A DNA stretch of 64,000 nucleotides from Noviherbaspirillum denitrificans. GTDB lineage: Bacteria > Pseudomonadota > Gammaproteobacteria > Burkholderiales > Burkholderiaceae_D. Shown here in pieces: positions 43,718 to 52,486 of this stretch. Positions within the stretch are counted from its first letter, which is position 1. The number at the start of each line of letters is the position of its first letter. The notes under the pieces were generated by a model. That model saw only the letters and a list, made by a program, of their open reading frames with translations, had not been told where the DNA came from and did not search any database. The stretch is from assembly GCF_002211445.1 (NCBI RefSeq), contig NZ_LSTO01000001.1:2880829-2944828 (forward strand), given 5' to 3'. A program made the position numbers and the translations under genes.

Positions 43718-46558
43718 ATGGCAGTGAGAGGCGGCTGGCTGCAGGCGGCCATCTTCGACATGGACGGCGTGATCACGCGCACCGACCGCCTGCACGCAGC
43801 GGCCTGGAAGAGCACATTCGACGATATGCTGCGCCAACGCGCGGAGCACGGCGGAACGTGGCAGCCATTCGACGAGCATGCCGAGTACCGTGCCTACGTG
43901 GACGGCAAGCCGCGCCAGGAAGGGGTCCGGACCTTCCTCCGCGCGCGCGAAATCACGCTCCCCGAGCAAGAGATTGCCTCGCTCGCCGAACGCAAGGATG
44001 CCATGTTTGAACAGCTCTTGCGGGAAAAGGGCGTCCAGACCTATCCATCGACGCTGGCCCTGATCGAAGCACTGCGCGCCAAAGGGATCAAGACGGCGGT
44101 CGTCACATCGAGCCGCCATGGACGGGAGGTCTTGCGGTCGGCCAAGCTCATCGCTCTTTTCGACGTCTGCCTGGACGGCAACGATCTTGCGGCATCAGGA
44201 TTGAAGGGCAAGCCGAACCCGGACATCTTCCTCCGCGCGGCGGAACTGCTGGAGATGCCGCCGCGCCGCATGATGGTGGTGGAAGATGCCGTCGCCGGCG
44301 TGCAGGCGGCACGCCTCGGGAACTTCAATCTCGTCGTCGGGATCGATCGCGGCGGAAACGCCGAGGCGCTGGCGCGTGCTGGCGCGGACATCGTTGTGAC
44401 CGATGCCGCTGCGCTTTCGATTGACCGACTGGACTCCGCCTTTCGTGACCGGCAAGAGAAGGCGGCATGGCGGATCGAGCAGGAAGGTTTCGATGCCGCC
44501 CGCGAGCGGCAGATGGAAAGCCTCTTCCTCGTGGGTAACGGGTATCTCGGCGTGCGCGGCGCGCTCGACACGCCGCTGCCCGGCTCCCAGGCCGACCTCT
44601 TCATTGCCGGCCTGTACGATCGCAAGCGTGCCGCCCTGCCGTACTCGGAAATCGAGTTCCTCGCGCCCGAACGCGACGATCCCTACGCCGAACTGGTGCC
44701 GTTGCCGTTCCCGTTCCGCCTAGCGATATCTGTCGAAGATGTCGCGCTCGACTTCTCCGCTAACGCAGGGCGCGAACTGCGCCGGTCTCTGGACATGCGC
44801 CAGGGAACCCTGCACACCGAGGCCGTCTACGAAACGGAGGGTGGACGCCGGACCACGGTGCGCACCAGTCGTTGCGCATCGCTCGCCAACGCGCACGTGC
44901 TGCTGCAGGAAGTCGTCATTACGCCGGAGAACCACTGGGCGACAGTCTCGCTGGACGTGGCGCTCATTGATCCGGACATGGCCGCACGGCATCCCCACAT
45001 CGAATGCATCGCACACATCGCAAACGGCGACATGGAGCTGGTTCATTACGCTACACGCGCATCCGGATTCCATATCTGCCTCGTTTCCCGCGTCTGGCGC
45101 GAGACAAACTCGCTGCGTCGGATCATTTCGGTATTCACGAGCCGTGATGGCGTCGATCCGGTCGCCGCCGCGACCGCTCAGGCAGAGGCGCTGAGGCCGG
45201 ATGATTTCGTGCGCTTGCTCGGGGAGAACGGCGAGACATGGGCCGATTTCTGGTTCAGGGCCGACGTGCGCGTAACGGGACGTGCTTCAGTGGAGCAAGC
45301 CCTGCGCTTTGGAAGCTATCATCTTCGACTGGCAGCAAGCGATGACGCGCGGGTGTCGATCGGGGCGCGCACTTTGTCAGGCCGCGCTTACGAAGGGCAT
45401 GTGTTCTGGGATGCTGAAATCTTCATGCTCCCCTTCTATCTGCATACCGATCCGAGACGGGCGCGCAACCTGCTCCTGTATCGCCACCATACGCTGGACG
45501 GCGCGCGCCGCCGCGCACGCGGATTTGGGTGCAACGGTGCCTGCTTCGCCTGGGAATCCACCGTGACGGGAGACGACGTCACCCCCAGCCATATCACGCT
45601 CAAGAGCACGGGCAAGGAAATTCCGATTTACACCGGCCGTCAGCAGATCCACATTACGGCCGACGTCGCGTATGCCGCATGGCGATACTGGGAAATGTCG
45701 GGAGACGATGACTTTCTCGCCGGGCCCGGCGCGGATCTGCTCTGTGAAACAGCACGGTTCTGGGCCAGCCGCGTCGTGCGGGGTGATCGGCACTATCACA
45801 TTCGCGGCGTCGTCGGTCCCGACGAATACCACCATTCGGTCAACGACAACGCCTACACCAACTGGATGGCACGCTTTAACCTCGATCGTGCCGCCGTGCT
45901 GGCGAAACAACTGGGGATGAACCAGTCGGAAGCCGAGGAATGGACCGCCATTGCGCAAGCGTTGTACGTGCCGCCCCCGAACGAACATGGCGTCATCGAG
46001 CAGTTCGAAGGGTTCTTCGCGCTGGAGGACATGGCGGTCCCGGGGGAGGCACGGTTCAAGGTGCCGGCCGGCCGCCTGTTCGAATGGGAGCGGATCAATC
46101 ACGCCAAGCTCCTCAAGCAAGCCGATGTCCTCATGCTCCCGCTGTTATTTCCGGACGCATTCACGGATGCGGTGGTGGCAGCGAACTATCGGTATTACGA
46201 ACCCATTACCGACCATGGCAGCAGCCTGTCACCGCCTGTTCACGCTGCCATCGCGGCCCGCATCGGTGCCAAGGCAGATGCCGAGCGCTATCTGAAGCAA
46301 AGCCTGTGGCTCGATCTGTCCGACACCATGGGCAACAGTACCCTGGGCGTCCACCCGGCGACGATGGGCGGCATCTGGCAGGCACTCGTGTTCGGATTCC
46401 TGGGCGTGCGCTTCGACGACAGCGGTCCCCGTGCCGATGCCGCGGCGACAGAACGGCTTCCCGAGGGATGGGAAGGTGTCACGCTCAGGCTTGCACACCT
46501 TGGCCGCACACACACCCTGGAGGTCAGGCGGCCAGCGAAAGGCGAGGTGCCACCATGA
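43718..46558 (+). CDS. Fused beta-phosphoglucomutase / GH65 glycosyl phosphorylase
   Basis: The 946-residue protein joins two enzymes of disaccharide use. Residues 1-245 form a HAD beta-phosphoglucomutase-like domain (AAIFDMDGVITRTDRLHAAA, SSRHGREVL, GKPNPDIFLRAAELL, VVEDAVAGVQAARLG). From about 255 a glycoside hydrolase family 65 protein follows, with QMESLFLVGNGYLGVRG at its start and catalytic Glu in VVGPDEYHHSVNDNAYTN. GH65 phosphorylases split trehalose, maltose or kojibiose to glucose plus beta-glucose 1-phosphate, which the first domain converts to glucose 6-phosphate. The fusion thus channels one pathway. The sugar specificity is unknown. The stop overlaps the next start by 4 bases (ATGA). 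Confidence 0.92.
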   Translation: MAVRGGWLQAAIFDMDGVITRTDRLHAAAWKSTFDDMLRQRAEHGGTWQPFDEHAEYRAYVDGKPRQEGVRTFLRAREITLPEQEIASLAERKDAMFEQLLREKGVQTYPSTLALIEALRAKGIKTAVVTSSRHGREVLRSAKLIALFDVCLDGNDLAASGLKGKPNPDIFLRAAELLEMPPRRMMVVEDAVAGVQAARLGNFNLVVGIDRGGNAEALARAGADIVVTDAAALSIDRLDSAFRDRQEKAAWRIEQEGFDAARERQMESLFLVGNGYLGVRGALDTPLPGSQADLFIAGLYDRKRAALPYSEIEFLAPERDDPYAELVPLPFPFRLAISVEDVALDFSANAGRELRRSLDMRQGTLHTEAVYETEGGRRTTVRTSRCASLANAHVLLQEVVITPENHWATVSLDVALIDPDMAARHPHIECIAHIANGDMELVHYATRASGFHICLVSRVWRETNSLRRIISVFTSRDGVDPVAAATAQAEALRPDDFVRLLGENGETWADFWFRADVRVTGRASVEQALRFGSYHLRLAASDDARVSIGARTLSGRAYEGHVFWDAEIFMLPFYLHTDPRRARNLLLYRHHTLDGARRRARGFGCNGACFAWESTVTGDDVTPSHITLKSTGKEIPIYTGRQQIHITADVAYAAWRYWEMSGDDDFLAGPGADLLCETARFWASRVVRGDRHYHIRGVVGPDEYHHSVNDNAYTNWMARFNLDRAAVLAKQLGMNQSEAEEWTAIAQALYVPPPNEHGVIEQFEGFFALEDMAVPGEARFKVPAGRLFEWERINHAKLLKQADVLMLPLLFPDAFTDAVVAANYRYYEPITDHGSSLSPPVHAAIAARIGAKADAERYLKQSLWLDLSDTMGNSTLGVHPATMGGIWQALVFGFLGVRFDDSGPRADAAATERLPEGWEGVTLRLAHLGRTHTLEVRRPAKGEVPP

Positions 46559-47439
46559 CTCCATTTCATTCTCTCCTGTTGTCGCTCGACGGATCACCGG
46601 AAGCAGCGCGCGCGGCTGGGACCGCAATATGGCTGGCCGAGGCGCTCGGCGCCACGCTGCATATCCTGCATGCGGTAGCGCAGCCGCTGCCGAAGCAGGA
46701 CGCGCTGGCGCAACTGCACGTTCCCGAAATGCGGCGAGCCAGGCTAGTGTTGCACCAGCAGCCGGACAATGCGGAAGCGGCCGTGCTGAAGGCTATCGCC
46801 AAGTTCGACATCGACCTCGTTGTCATGAGCGCGCGCGGCCAGTCCGCGTCGGCCGGTCTCCGGTTGTCGCAGCGTCTGGGGAGCGTCGCGCAAGCCGTGA
46901 TTGAACACACCCCGGTGCCGATCTTGCTGCTCCCCGTACGCTACCGCGAATCGCTGCCATGGAAATCGATTCTCGCCGCCGTCAGCGGCGAGACGGCGGC
47001 CGATAGGGCGCTGCAAGTCGCAACCCGGCTTGCGGCATCGCTGGGAATCAAGGTGACCGCAGTGCATGTGGGCGACGGTCTGGCCGAAGACCGGACCCAG
47101 CCGTTCGGCCGTTATACGGATGCGGCACACCATGAGTATCCCTACAGGATCGAGGAAATGGTCGAGCGCGGACTGGCTTCTCGCACAACCGAGGAATGCG
47201 AATGCGTGGGACAAGTCGTTTTTCGCCAGGGAGACCCGGCGGCGGAACTGCAGGACCAGGTCGACAGTCACGCAGCCAGTGTGCTGGCCCTCGGCTGTCA
47301 TGGCGCGCTCATCGCCGGACGGGCACTCGTCTTCAAGCGCCTGGTAGAAAGTGCCGATTGCGCATTGCTACTCGTGAAGCAGACCGAACAACCGACCGCC
47401 CGGCTGAGAGTCGGTAAGGCCCTCGACGATTCGACGTGA
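46555..47439 (+). CDS. Universal stress protein with tandem UspA domains
   Basis: The 294-residue protein starts MTPFHSLLLSLDGSPEAARA and has two Usp domains (about 1-135 and 140-290). The first ends LVVMSARGQSASAGLRLSQR with a changed loop; the second has WKSILAAVSGETAADRALQV and VLALGCHGALIAGRALVFKR. Neither shows the full ATP-binding G-x2-G-x9-G(S/T) pattern. The ATG overlaps the stop of the phosphorylase gene, so the two are translationally coupled, tying storage-sugar breakdown to the stress response. Confidence 0.9.
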   Translation: MTPFHSLLLSLDGSPEAARAAGTAIWLAEALGATLHILHAVAQPLPKQDALAQLHVPEMRRARLVLHQQPDNAEAAVLKAIAKFDIDLVVMSARGQSASAGLRLSQRLGSVAQAVIEHTPVPILLLPVRYRESLPWKSILAAVSGETAADRALQVATRLAASLGIKVTAVHVGDGLAEDRTQPFGRYTDAAHHEYPYRIEEMVERGLASRTTEECECVGQVVFRQGDPAAELQDQVDSHAASVLALGCHGALIAGRALVFKRLVESADCALLLVKQTEQPTARLRVGKALDDST

Positions 47440-47539
47440 CGTAAGGCGAAAAGACAACGCTGATTGATTGTCAGCTCGCCTTGACTTGCGATGATGCAAC
47501 GACCACGCTGAACGCATGGAGGATGGATGCGCCGCAGTT

Positions 47540-47600
47540 TCCCATGGAAAAACAGACCGCGAAACAAGCGGAGGGGAGATGGCATTATGAGCATAACGTC
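47540..47600. repeat. Dispersed repeat copy B, with palindromic site
   Basis: About 60 bases match 3486-3547, including CGAAACAAGCGGAGGGG, and end at the same 20-bp imperfect palindrome (47581-47600; right arm CATAACGTC). The match stops at the palindrome, which suggests a recombination or transposition boundary. It lies in a 336-base gap (47440-47775) between convergent genes in which no gene is seen. Confidence 0.65.
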
Positions 47601-47775
47601 ATCTACGCAAAGTTGCGCTGCACGGACTTCTTGTGCGCGCTTTGGAGACCTTCGAGGCCGGATTGTTAAAGCGCCGTCATTGCCGAACAGAGAGCTCGGG
47701 TGCGGCAGAGCGTTGTAAGCGATATCGGTGCTCTTTTGTCCCAAACTCGGCGCTTGGGTGCCAGAAACCGAATGA

Positions 47776-49311
47776 TCAGGCCTTCTGCTTCACATAGCGG
47801 CCGGGTGCCGGTTCGATGGGCTTGTACTTGCGGCTGCCTGGTTTCTTCGGGGCCGGTATCTGCTTGCCGGCGTGCTGCTGCAACCAGTTTCCCCAGTCCG
47901 TCCACCAGCTGCCCGGCTGCTCCACTGCCTGCTCGAACCATTGCTGCGAATCTTCCGGCTGCGCGTTGCCTAGCCAGTAGCTGCGCTTTTTCGCGCTGGG
48001 CGGATTGATGACCCCGGCGATATGGCCGGACGCGCCAAGGACGAAGCGCCTCTCGCCCGTGAGCAAGGACACCGAGCGATAGGCCGAAGTCCACGGCACC
48101 AGGTGATCAGCCTGCGAGGCGTAGATATAGGCTGGTGCGCCGATCGTGCGCAGGTCGATTTTTTCGCCACACGCAGCCAGCGCGTCAGGCAGCTTGAGCT
48201 TGTTCTCGAGATAGGCGTTGCGCATGCACCAGCAGGCCAGCGGCCCGGGCAAATTGGTGCTGTCGCCGTTCCAGTACAACAGGTCGAAGGGCGGCGGGGT
48301 TTCACCTTTCAGGTAATTGCCGACGACATAGTTCCATACCAGGCTTTCCGGCCGCAGGAAACTGAAGACATTGGCGAGCTCGCTGCCCTTGAGCAGCCCG
48401 GGGCCGTTGGGTGCGTGCAGGCCAATCGTCCTCTCGCGCGGCTGCACGGACGCTTCATCGACGTGAAGGGCCAGTACCCCCGCATCGGCAAAATCGAGGA
48501 GTGTTGTCAGCAGCGTGAAGCTTGCCGCGGGATGGAATCCCTTGCGCGCCTGCACGGCGAGCGCGATGGAGAGCAGCATGCCTCCGATGCAGAAACCAAG
48601 CGCGTTAAGTTTGTCGCTTCCGGTGATGTCGAGGACCACGCGCATTGCTTCGACGGGCTCGTGCTCGACAGCCCAGCGGATCAGGGAGTTATCCGGCTGC
48701 AGGTCGAGGATATAGTACTTGTTGATGCAAGGCGATACGAACAGCAATGGCCGCGCGTGAACCTTGGCCGTCAACGGCTTGTACTCGATCAGTTGGAAAA
48801 GCTCGTTTTCGTACACCACTGATCCTTCAGTGGTCGCCACGTTGCGCCCCACCTCGAATGCGTCGTGGTCGGTCTGGGAGATGTGTCCGCGCTCGAGGTC
48901 TTTGAGCAGGTTCAGAAAGCCCTGTGTGATGCTGCCGCCGCCAGTTTCCATCGCCTTGCGCTGCGCTTCGGGGTTGAACCAGAGGAAGTTGCTGGGGCTG
49001 CCTGCGGCGATGAGCTGCTGTACGGCAAAACGTATGCGCTCGCGCGTCTTCTCGTCGCCCTCGATGCTCTCGGCCATTTGCTGCAGTGTGCGGGCATTGA
49101 GCAGGTACAACTGTGCCGTGAACGCAGCGGCCGGGTTCTCCGCCCAGTCGCTGGCGGCGAAGCGCTGATCCGGCAGCGCGGGTTTTGCAGGTCCGTTCGC
49201 TGCAATCCTGTTGGCGAAGTCGATCCAGATCTGTCCGGCCTGCTTGAGATAGTCGGCCTGCAGTTGTGCGAGCGCTTGCGCCGGCACCTTGATGTCCTGT
49301 GGCGACTTCAC
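47776..49311 (-). CDS. phaC: Class I poly(3-hydroxyalkanoate) synthase with an internal deletion
   Basis: The 511-residue product is clearly class I PhaC. Cys241 lies in the lipase-box-like GFCIGGM, Asp402 in ASQADHLVPWT and His430 in LGASGHIAGVI, so the catalytic triad is present, and the C-terminus IEPAPGRYVKQKA is typical. Compared with remembered Cupriavidus PhaC (589 residues), about 75-85 N-terminal residues are missing. A further 27 residues are absent between AVE (214-216) and HEPVEAM, where family members have the conserved strand with S-W-R-N-P-D. The loss is in frame. The GTG start at 49311 overlaps the TGA of a 16-codon frame (start 49358) with a strong AAGGAG. Function may be lost or altered. 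Confidence 0.88.
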   Translation of the reverse strand: MKSPQDIKVPAQALAQLQADYLKQAGQIWIDFANRIAANGPAKPALPDQRFAASDWAENPAAAFTAQLYLLNARTLQQMAESIEGDEKTRERIRFAVQQLIAAGSPSNFLWFNPEAQRKAMETGGGSITQGFLNLLKDLERGHISQTDHDAFEVGRNVATTEGSVVYENELFQLIEYKPLTAKVHARPLLFVSPCINKYYILDLQPDNSLIRWAVEHEPVEAMRVVLDITGSDKLNALGFCIGGMLLSIALAVQARKGFHPAASFTLLTTLLDFADAGVLALHVDEASVQPRERTIGLHAPNGPGLLKGSELANVFSFLRPESLVWNYVVGNYLKGETPPPFDLLYWNGDSTNLPGPLACWCMRNAYLENKLKLPDALAACGEKIDLRTIGAPAYIYASQADHLVPWTSAYRSVSLLTGERRFVLGASGHIAGVINPPSAKKRSYWLGNAQPEDSQQWFEQAVEQPGSWWTDWGNWLQQHAGKQIPAPKKPGSRKYKPIEPAPGRYVKQKA

Positions 49312-49411
49312 GCCATCACCCGCGTGAAAATGCCATCCGCTTCAAGAGAAACGCTCATCCAACGCTCCTTGCCTAAGTCAATACGAGATTGCCGCTCGCT
49401 TGAATCAGAGG

Positions 49412-49519
49412 CTACGCGAAGTCCTTGCGCGAAGCCCCTCCCAAATCGGAAGAGGGCGGTGGCGCAGATTTCATTGGTGAGCGTGCACGGCGATCAATTC
49501 TTGATCGCGTCTCTTTCAT
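49412..49519 (-). CDS. Possible 35-residue small protein upstream of phaC
   Basis: An ATG at 49519 has an excellent GAGGAGG at ideal distance and opens a 35-codon frame (MKETRSRIDRRARSPMKSAP at its start, basic, no membrane segment). It ends 53 bases before the 16-codon leader of phaC. No family is recognised. The strong ribosome binding site is the only real support, so it may be a leader peptide or a remnant of a lost gene. Confidence 0.3.
   Translation of the reverse strand: MKETRSRIDRRARSPMKSAPPPSSDLGGASRKDFA
49490..49508. promoter_or_regulatory. 19-bp palindrome upstream of phaC
   Basis: A perfect 8-bp inverted repeat, GCGATCAA and TTGATCGC, with a 3-base centre lies about 130 bases before the phaC leader, inside the possible small frame. 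It is an operator candidate; the spacing rules out an ordinary FNR box. Confidence 0.4.
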
Positions 49520-49869
49520 ACATGCCTCCTCGTGAAGTGGACGTGGTCTGATCTGGAGCGGCTTTTGCCTCTGGAAAAATGAGGAAGCCGCCCTGTCTGG
49601 AACGATGAGCGTTTGCAACATCGTTTCCAAGCCGTCTGCCATCAAGTTAATGCTCGTCGGGCCGGTTCGGCCCCCCTCTCATTGGGGGCACGTGGCATGT
49701 TGCCGCTTTCATGGGCGGATTTTGATCCACGGAAAGAGATTTGCCGGATAACTGATCGTCGATCGATCAGGCGGTCACCAGCCTGGGGGCAGGGCAATGA
49801 ATGATCACATGGCGCCAATTCCACCTGAGCAGTGGTCGGACGTGCTGCGCCTGCGTTGATGATTGCCGT

Positions 49870-50619
49870 TCAGCCCTGGGGACTCTCGGTCATCTGGCGA
49901 CAGTAGTTCTCGAGGTTTTCCGGCAAGTTGGGCGGACAGACGCCGCATTTCCTGTTGCCTGGGACCGCATAGTCGATAAATTTGGGGTAGGGCAGGTTCA
50001 AGCCCGCCATGATTTCCCGGAATTCTTCCAGCGTCTTGTCGCCCCCCAGACGGGGATTGCGCTTCTTTTCCTGCGCGATTGAGGACACATGGCGGTCCTT
50101 GTAGTCGTGGCCCGGATAGACGAGCGTGTCACCGGGCAGTGAAAACAGCTTTTCGCGCACGCTCGAATACAAGGCATCTGCGTCACCGTTCTGGAAATCG
50201 GTGCGGCCGCATCCTTCGATCAGCAGCGCATCGCCCGTGAAGACCCGATCATTCCAGAGATAGGAAAAATGACCGTCGGTATGCCCCGGCGTGTGCAACG
50301 GGTTCAGGACGATGCTCCCTGCCTGGAAAGGCTTTCCTTCCTCGAGCCCCACGTCGGTACAGGGCAGGCGATCCATGGCAGGGCCGGCAATCCTGCTGCC
50401 GACGGCCTGCTTCAGGTGCAAAGCGGCGGTGATATGGTCGGCGTGGATATGGGTATCGATGGAACAGGCCAAGGTAAGGCCTAGACGCCTGATTTCGGCC
50501 AGGTCACGATCCATCGCCGATACGACCGGATCGATGAGGATCGCCTGGCCTGTTTCCTCACAACCGAGCAGGTACGTGAAGGTGCTCGACAACGGCTCGA
50601 AAAGTTGGCGAAAAATCAT
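49870..50619 (-). CDS. Metallo-beta-lactamase-fold hydrolase, ETHE1/persulfide dioxygenase-like
   Basis: The 249-residue protein has the MBL metal motif THIHADHITAALHLK (about 55-69), then LHTPGHTDGHFSYLW, FTGDALLIEGCGRTDFQNGD and LVYPGHDYKDRHVSSIAQEK. The single-iron ETHE1-like group (glutathione persulfide dioxygenase) shares TPGHT-x2-H and GCGRTDFQ exactly, more closely than glyoxalase II. It would oxidise glutathione persulfide to sulfite in the cytoplasm. AAGGAG precedes the ATG at 50619. It stands alone beside repeat copy C. Confidence 0.87.
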   Translation of the reverse strand: MIFRQLFEPLSSTFTYLLGCEETGQAILIDPVVSAMDRDLAEIRRLGLTLACSIDTHIHADHITAALHLKQAVGSRIAGPAMDRLPCTDVGLEEGKPFQAGSIVLNPLHTPGHTDGHFSYLWNDRVFTGDALLIEGCGRTDFQNGDADALYSSVREKLFSLPGDTLVYPGHDYKDRHVSSIAQEKKRNPRLGGDKTLEEFREIMAGLNLPYPKFIDYAVPGNRKCGVCPPNLPENLENYCRQMTESPQG

Positions 50620-50768
50620 GTCGATCTCCTTGAGCGTTTCCTCAGGCATGCCGAAAAGCAGGTTCGGTGAATACATATTATGCTCGAATGGAAAAAGGGC
50701 GAGGGCGCCGCACGTCGCCAGGGTAATCATCCAGCCTTGAAACCGCCCATCGCTGGAGGACCGGGGGA

Positions 50769-51155
50769 GGTTCCGAAAATTGGAACTTGGAATTCTTGAC
50801 GCTGTGCGTCTTTGCTTTTATTGTCCCCGCCGTTTTGGACAATTTGTCAAACGCCCTGTCACAGATGCCACTTAGACGTGACTCGCTAAAAATGAGCAAT
50901 CAAGACTTGAACTTAAGTGTCCCATCGAATGCTGGTTCCCGACAATTAAGATGGAAAATTTTGAAGCGCTAACTCGTTGATTTTTCTACGAGGAGGATTT
51001 CTGACAATTCGCCTAAAAGATGGAAAATTTTCGTCTCTAGGTGGAGTGCCGTTTCCCAATGGCACTCTCAAGATGGAAGAATGGCTGCCGCTCGGTTTGT
51101 CCCCATTTGTAAAGAGTCTGCTGGCTAAAAAAGTTGACATTATGAGCAAAATGTC
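50769..51155. repeat. Dispersed repeat copy C, with internal repeats and palindromic site
   Basis: The left 175 bases match copy A (3335-3509). To the right lie two direct copies of AGATGGAAAATTTT (50949-50962 and 51018-51031), each preceded by GACAATT at slightly different distance. A hairpin GAGTGCC-N10-GGCACTC follows, and then the 20-bp palindrome at 51136-51155 (GACATTATGAGCAAAATGTC). Iterated short repeats next to a terminal palindrome are what one expects of a transposon end with several transposase-binding sites. No transposase gene remains. It sits between the persulfide dioxygenase-like gene and the decayed thiolase gene. Confidence 0.68.
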
Positions 51156-51220
51156 AAAAGCGGAGTTAAGGTGCAGGCCTACTCTTACAAGAGTTTCCAT
51201 TTTGCACATGATTATCGCGC

Positions 51221-52424
51221 TCAAACCCGCTCGATCATTACCGCAATTCCCTGGCCGACGCCGATACACATCGTTCATAAGGCAAATCTGCCGCCTTTTC
51301 GCTGCATTTCAAAAGCAGCAGTCGTGACCAGGCGCGCTCCACTCATTCCTAAAGGGTGGTTAAGGGCAATTGCTCCACCATTCGGGTTGACGCGTGGATC
51401 GTCGTCCTGAAACCCGATTGAACGCAATACAGCCAGTGCTTGTGCAGCAAACGCTTCGTTTAGCTCGATTACATCGACCTGGTCGAAAACCATATCCAAC
51501 TTTGACAGCAGTTTGCGAGTGGGCGGCACAGGACCGATTCCCATTACACTAGGTGCAACACTGGTGGTGGCCATTCCGATCATTCGTGCCAAGGGCCTCA
51601 GGCTGTAGCGGATTGCGGAGTGCTCATTCGCCAGTAATAGCGCGCACGCACCATCATTCACGCCCGATGCATTGCCAGCAGTGACAGTGCCGTCCCGCGT
51701 GCACGACTCCCTTTAGCTTCGCGAGCGATTCCAACGAAGTCAGGCGAGGGTGCTCGTCCTGCATAAACACTAACGGGTCTCACTTTCGTTGCGGAACGGA
51801 CACAGCCGTAATCTTCTCTTCCAGCGCGCAGCCCGCTTGTGCAGAGGCAGCCTTCACCTGGCTGCGCATAGCAAGCCTGTCCTGATCCTCGCGGCTGATG
51901 GCGAACTTCCGGGCGACATTTTCCGCAGTTTCCAGCATGGAGTCTGTTCCATACATGGCCTGCATTACCGGGTTGATGAAGCGCCATCCGATTGTGGTGT
52001 CCTGAAGAAATGCGCTGCGAGAGAATGCGCTGTCGGCCTTGCCCATGACGAATGGGGAGCGCGTCATCGATTCCACTCCGCCCGCAATCATTAGATTTGC
52101 CTCTCCGGATTTGATTGCACGCGCCGGTGTGCTGACGGTATCGAGTCCTGAACCACACAGTCGATTGATGGTCGAGCCGCTAGTCTTTTCTGGAAGATCG
52201 GCGAGGAGTAGTGACATGCGTGCGACGTTGCGGTTGTCGTCGCCCGCTCGGTTCGCACATCCGAAGACGACATCGTCGACAGCATTCCAGTCGACGTCTG
52301 CGTTGCGTTGCATGAGTGCGTGCAGCGGTACGGCGCCGGGATCGTCGGCACGCACATCTTTAAGCGCGCCGCCATAACGTCCGACCGGCGTACGGATTGC
52401 ATCGCAAATGTAGGCACTGTTCAT
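51221..52424 (-). pseudogene. pcaF: Decayed beta-ketoadipyl-CoA thiolase
   Basis: The 5' part (from the ATG at 52424) reads [20 protein letters not shown] and keeps Cys90 in [11 protein letters not shown]; the 3' part keeps [24 protein letters not shown] and [14 protein letters not shown]. At least three lesions break it. A TGA at 51780-51782 stands where a Gly codon (GGA) is expected, after VPQRK. A one-base insertion lies near 51694-51700. A TGA at 51275-51277 replaces the Cys codon of the L-C-T-M-C motif, 19 codons before the natural end (ERV, stop at 51221). Aligned with the intact thiolase at 14.7 kb, the frames join without gaps. It follows the pcaJ remnant and was probably the end of a pcaIJF operon. 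Confidence 0.9.
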
Positions 52425-52486
52425 TGCAGATTCCTGCCGGCTCCGGTGTAATTTGCATACGCAAGAAATTTGAACGCTTGCTTCAC

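Larger units (their letters stand above)
49312..49869. other. Intergenic region upstream of phaC
   Basis: This 558-base region holds the phaC control signals and two small minus-strand frames. One of 16 codons (49358-49308, MSVSLEADGIFTRVMA) has a strong AAGGAG and overlaps the phaC GTG. It is either a coupling leader or the original phaC start left out of frame. Further features are a GGGCC/GGCCC hairpin near 49670 and a 7-bp dyad (CTGATCG and CGATCAG, 49752-49770). No other gene is recognised. Confidence 0.45.

Noticed and set aside
43521-43727. An Arg-rich 68-codon frame upstream of the GH65 fusion
   Set aside because: Composition is that of random GC-rich sequence, there is no ribosome binding site, and it overlaps the FNR-like site and the next gene start.
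51275-51277. TGA replacing a Cys codon in the thiolase remnant, a possible selenocysteine
   Set aside because: Another TGA and a frameshift break the same gene, and I see no selenocysteine insertion hairpin directly after the codon. Decay explains it better.
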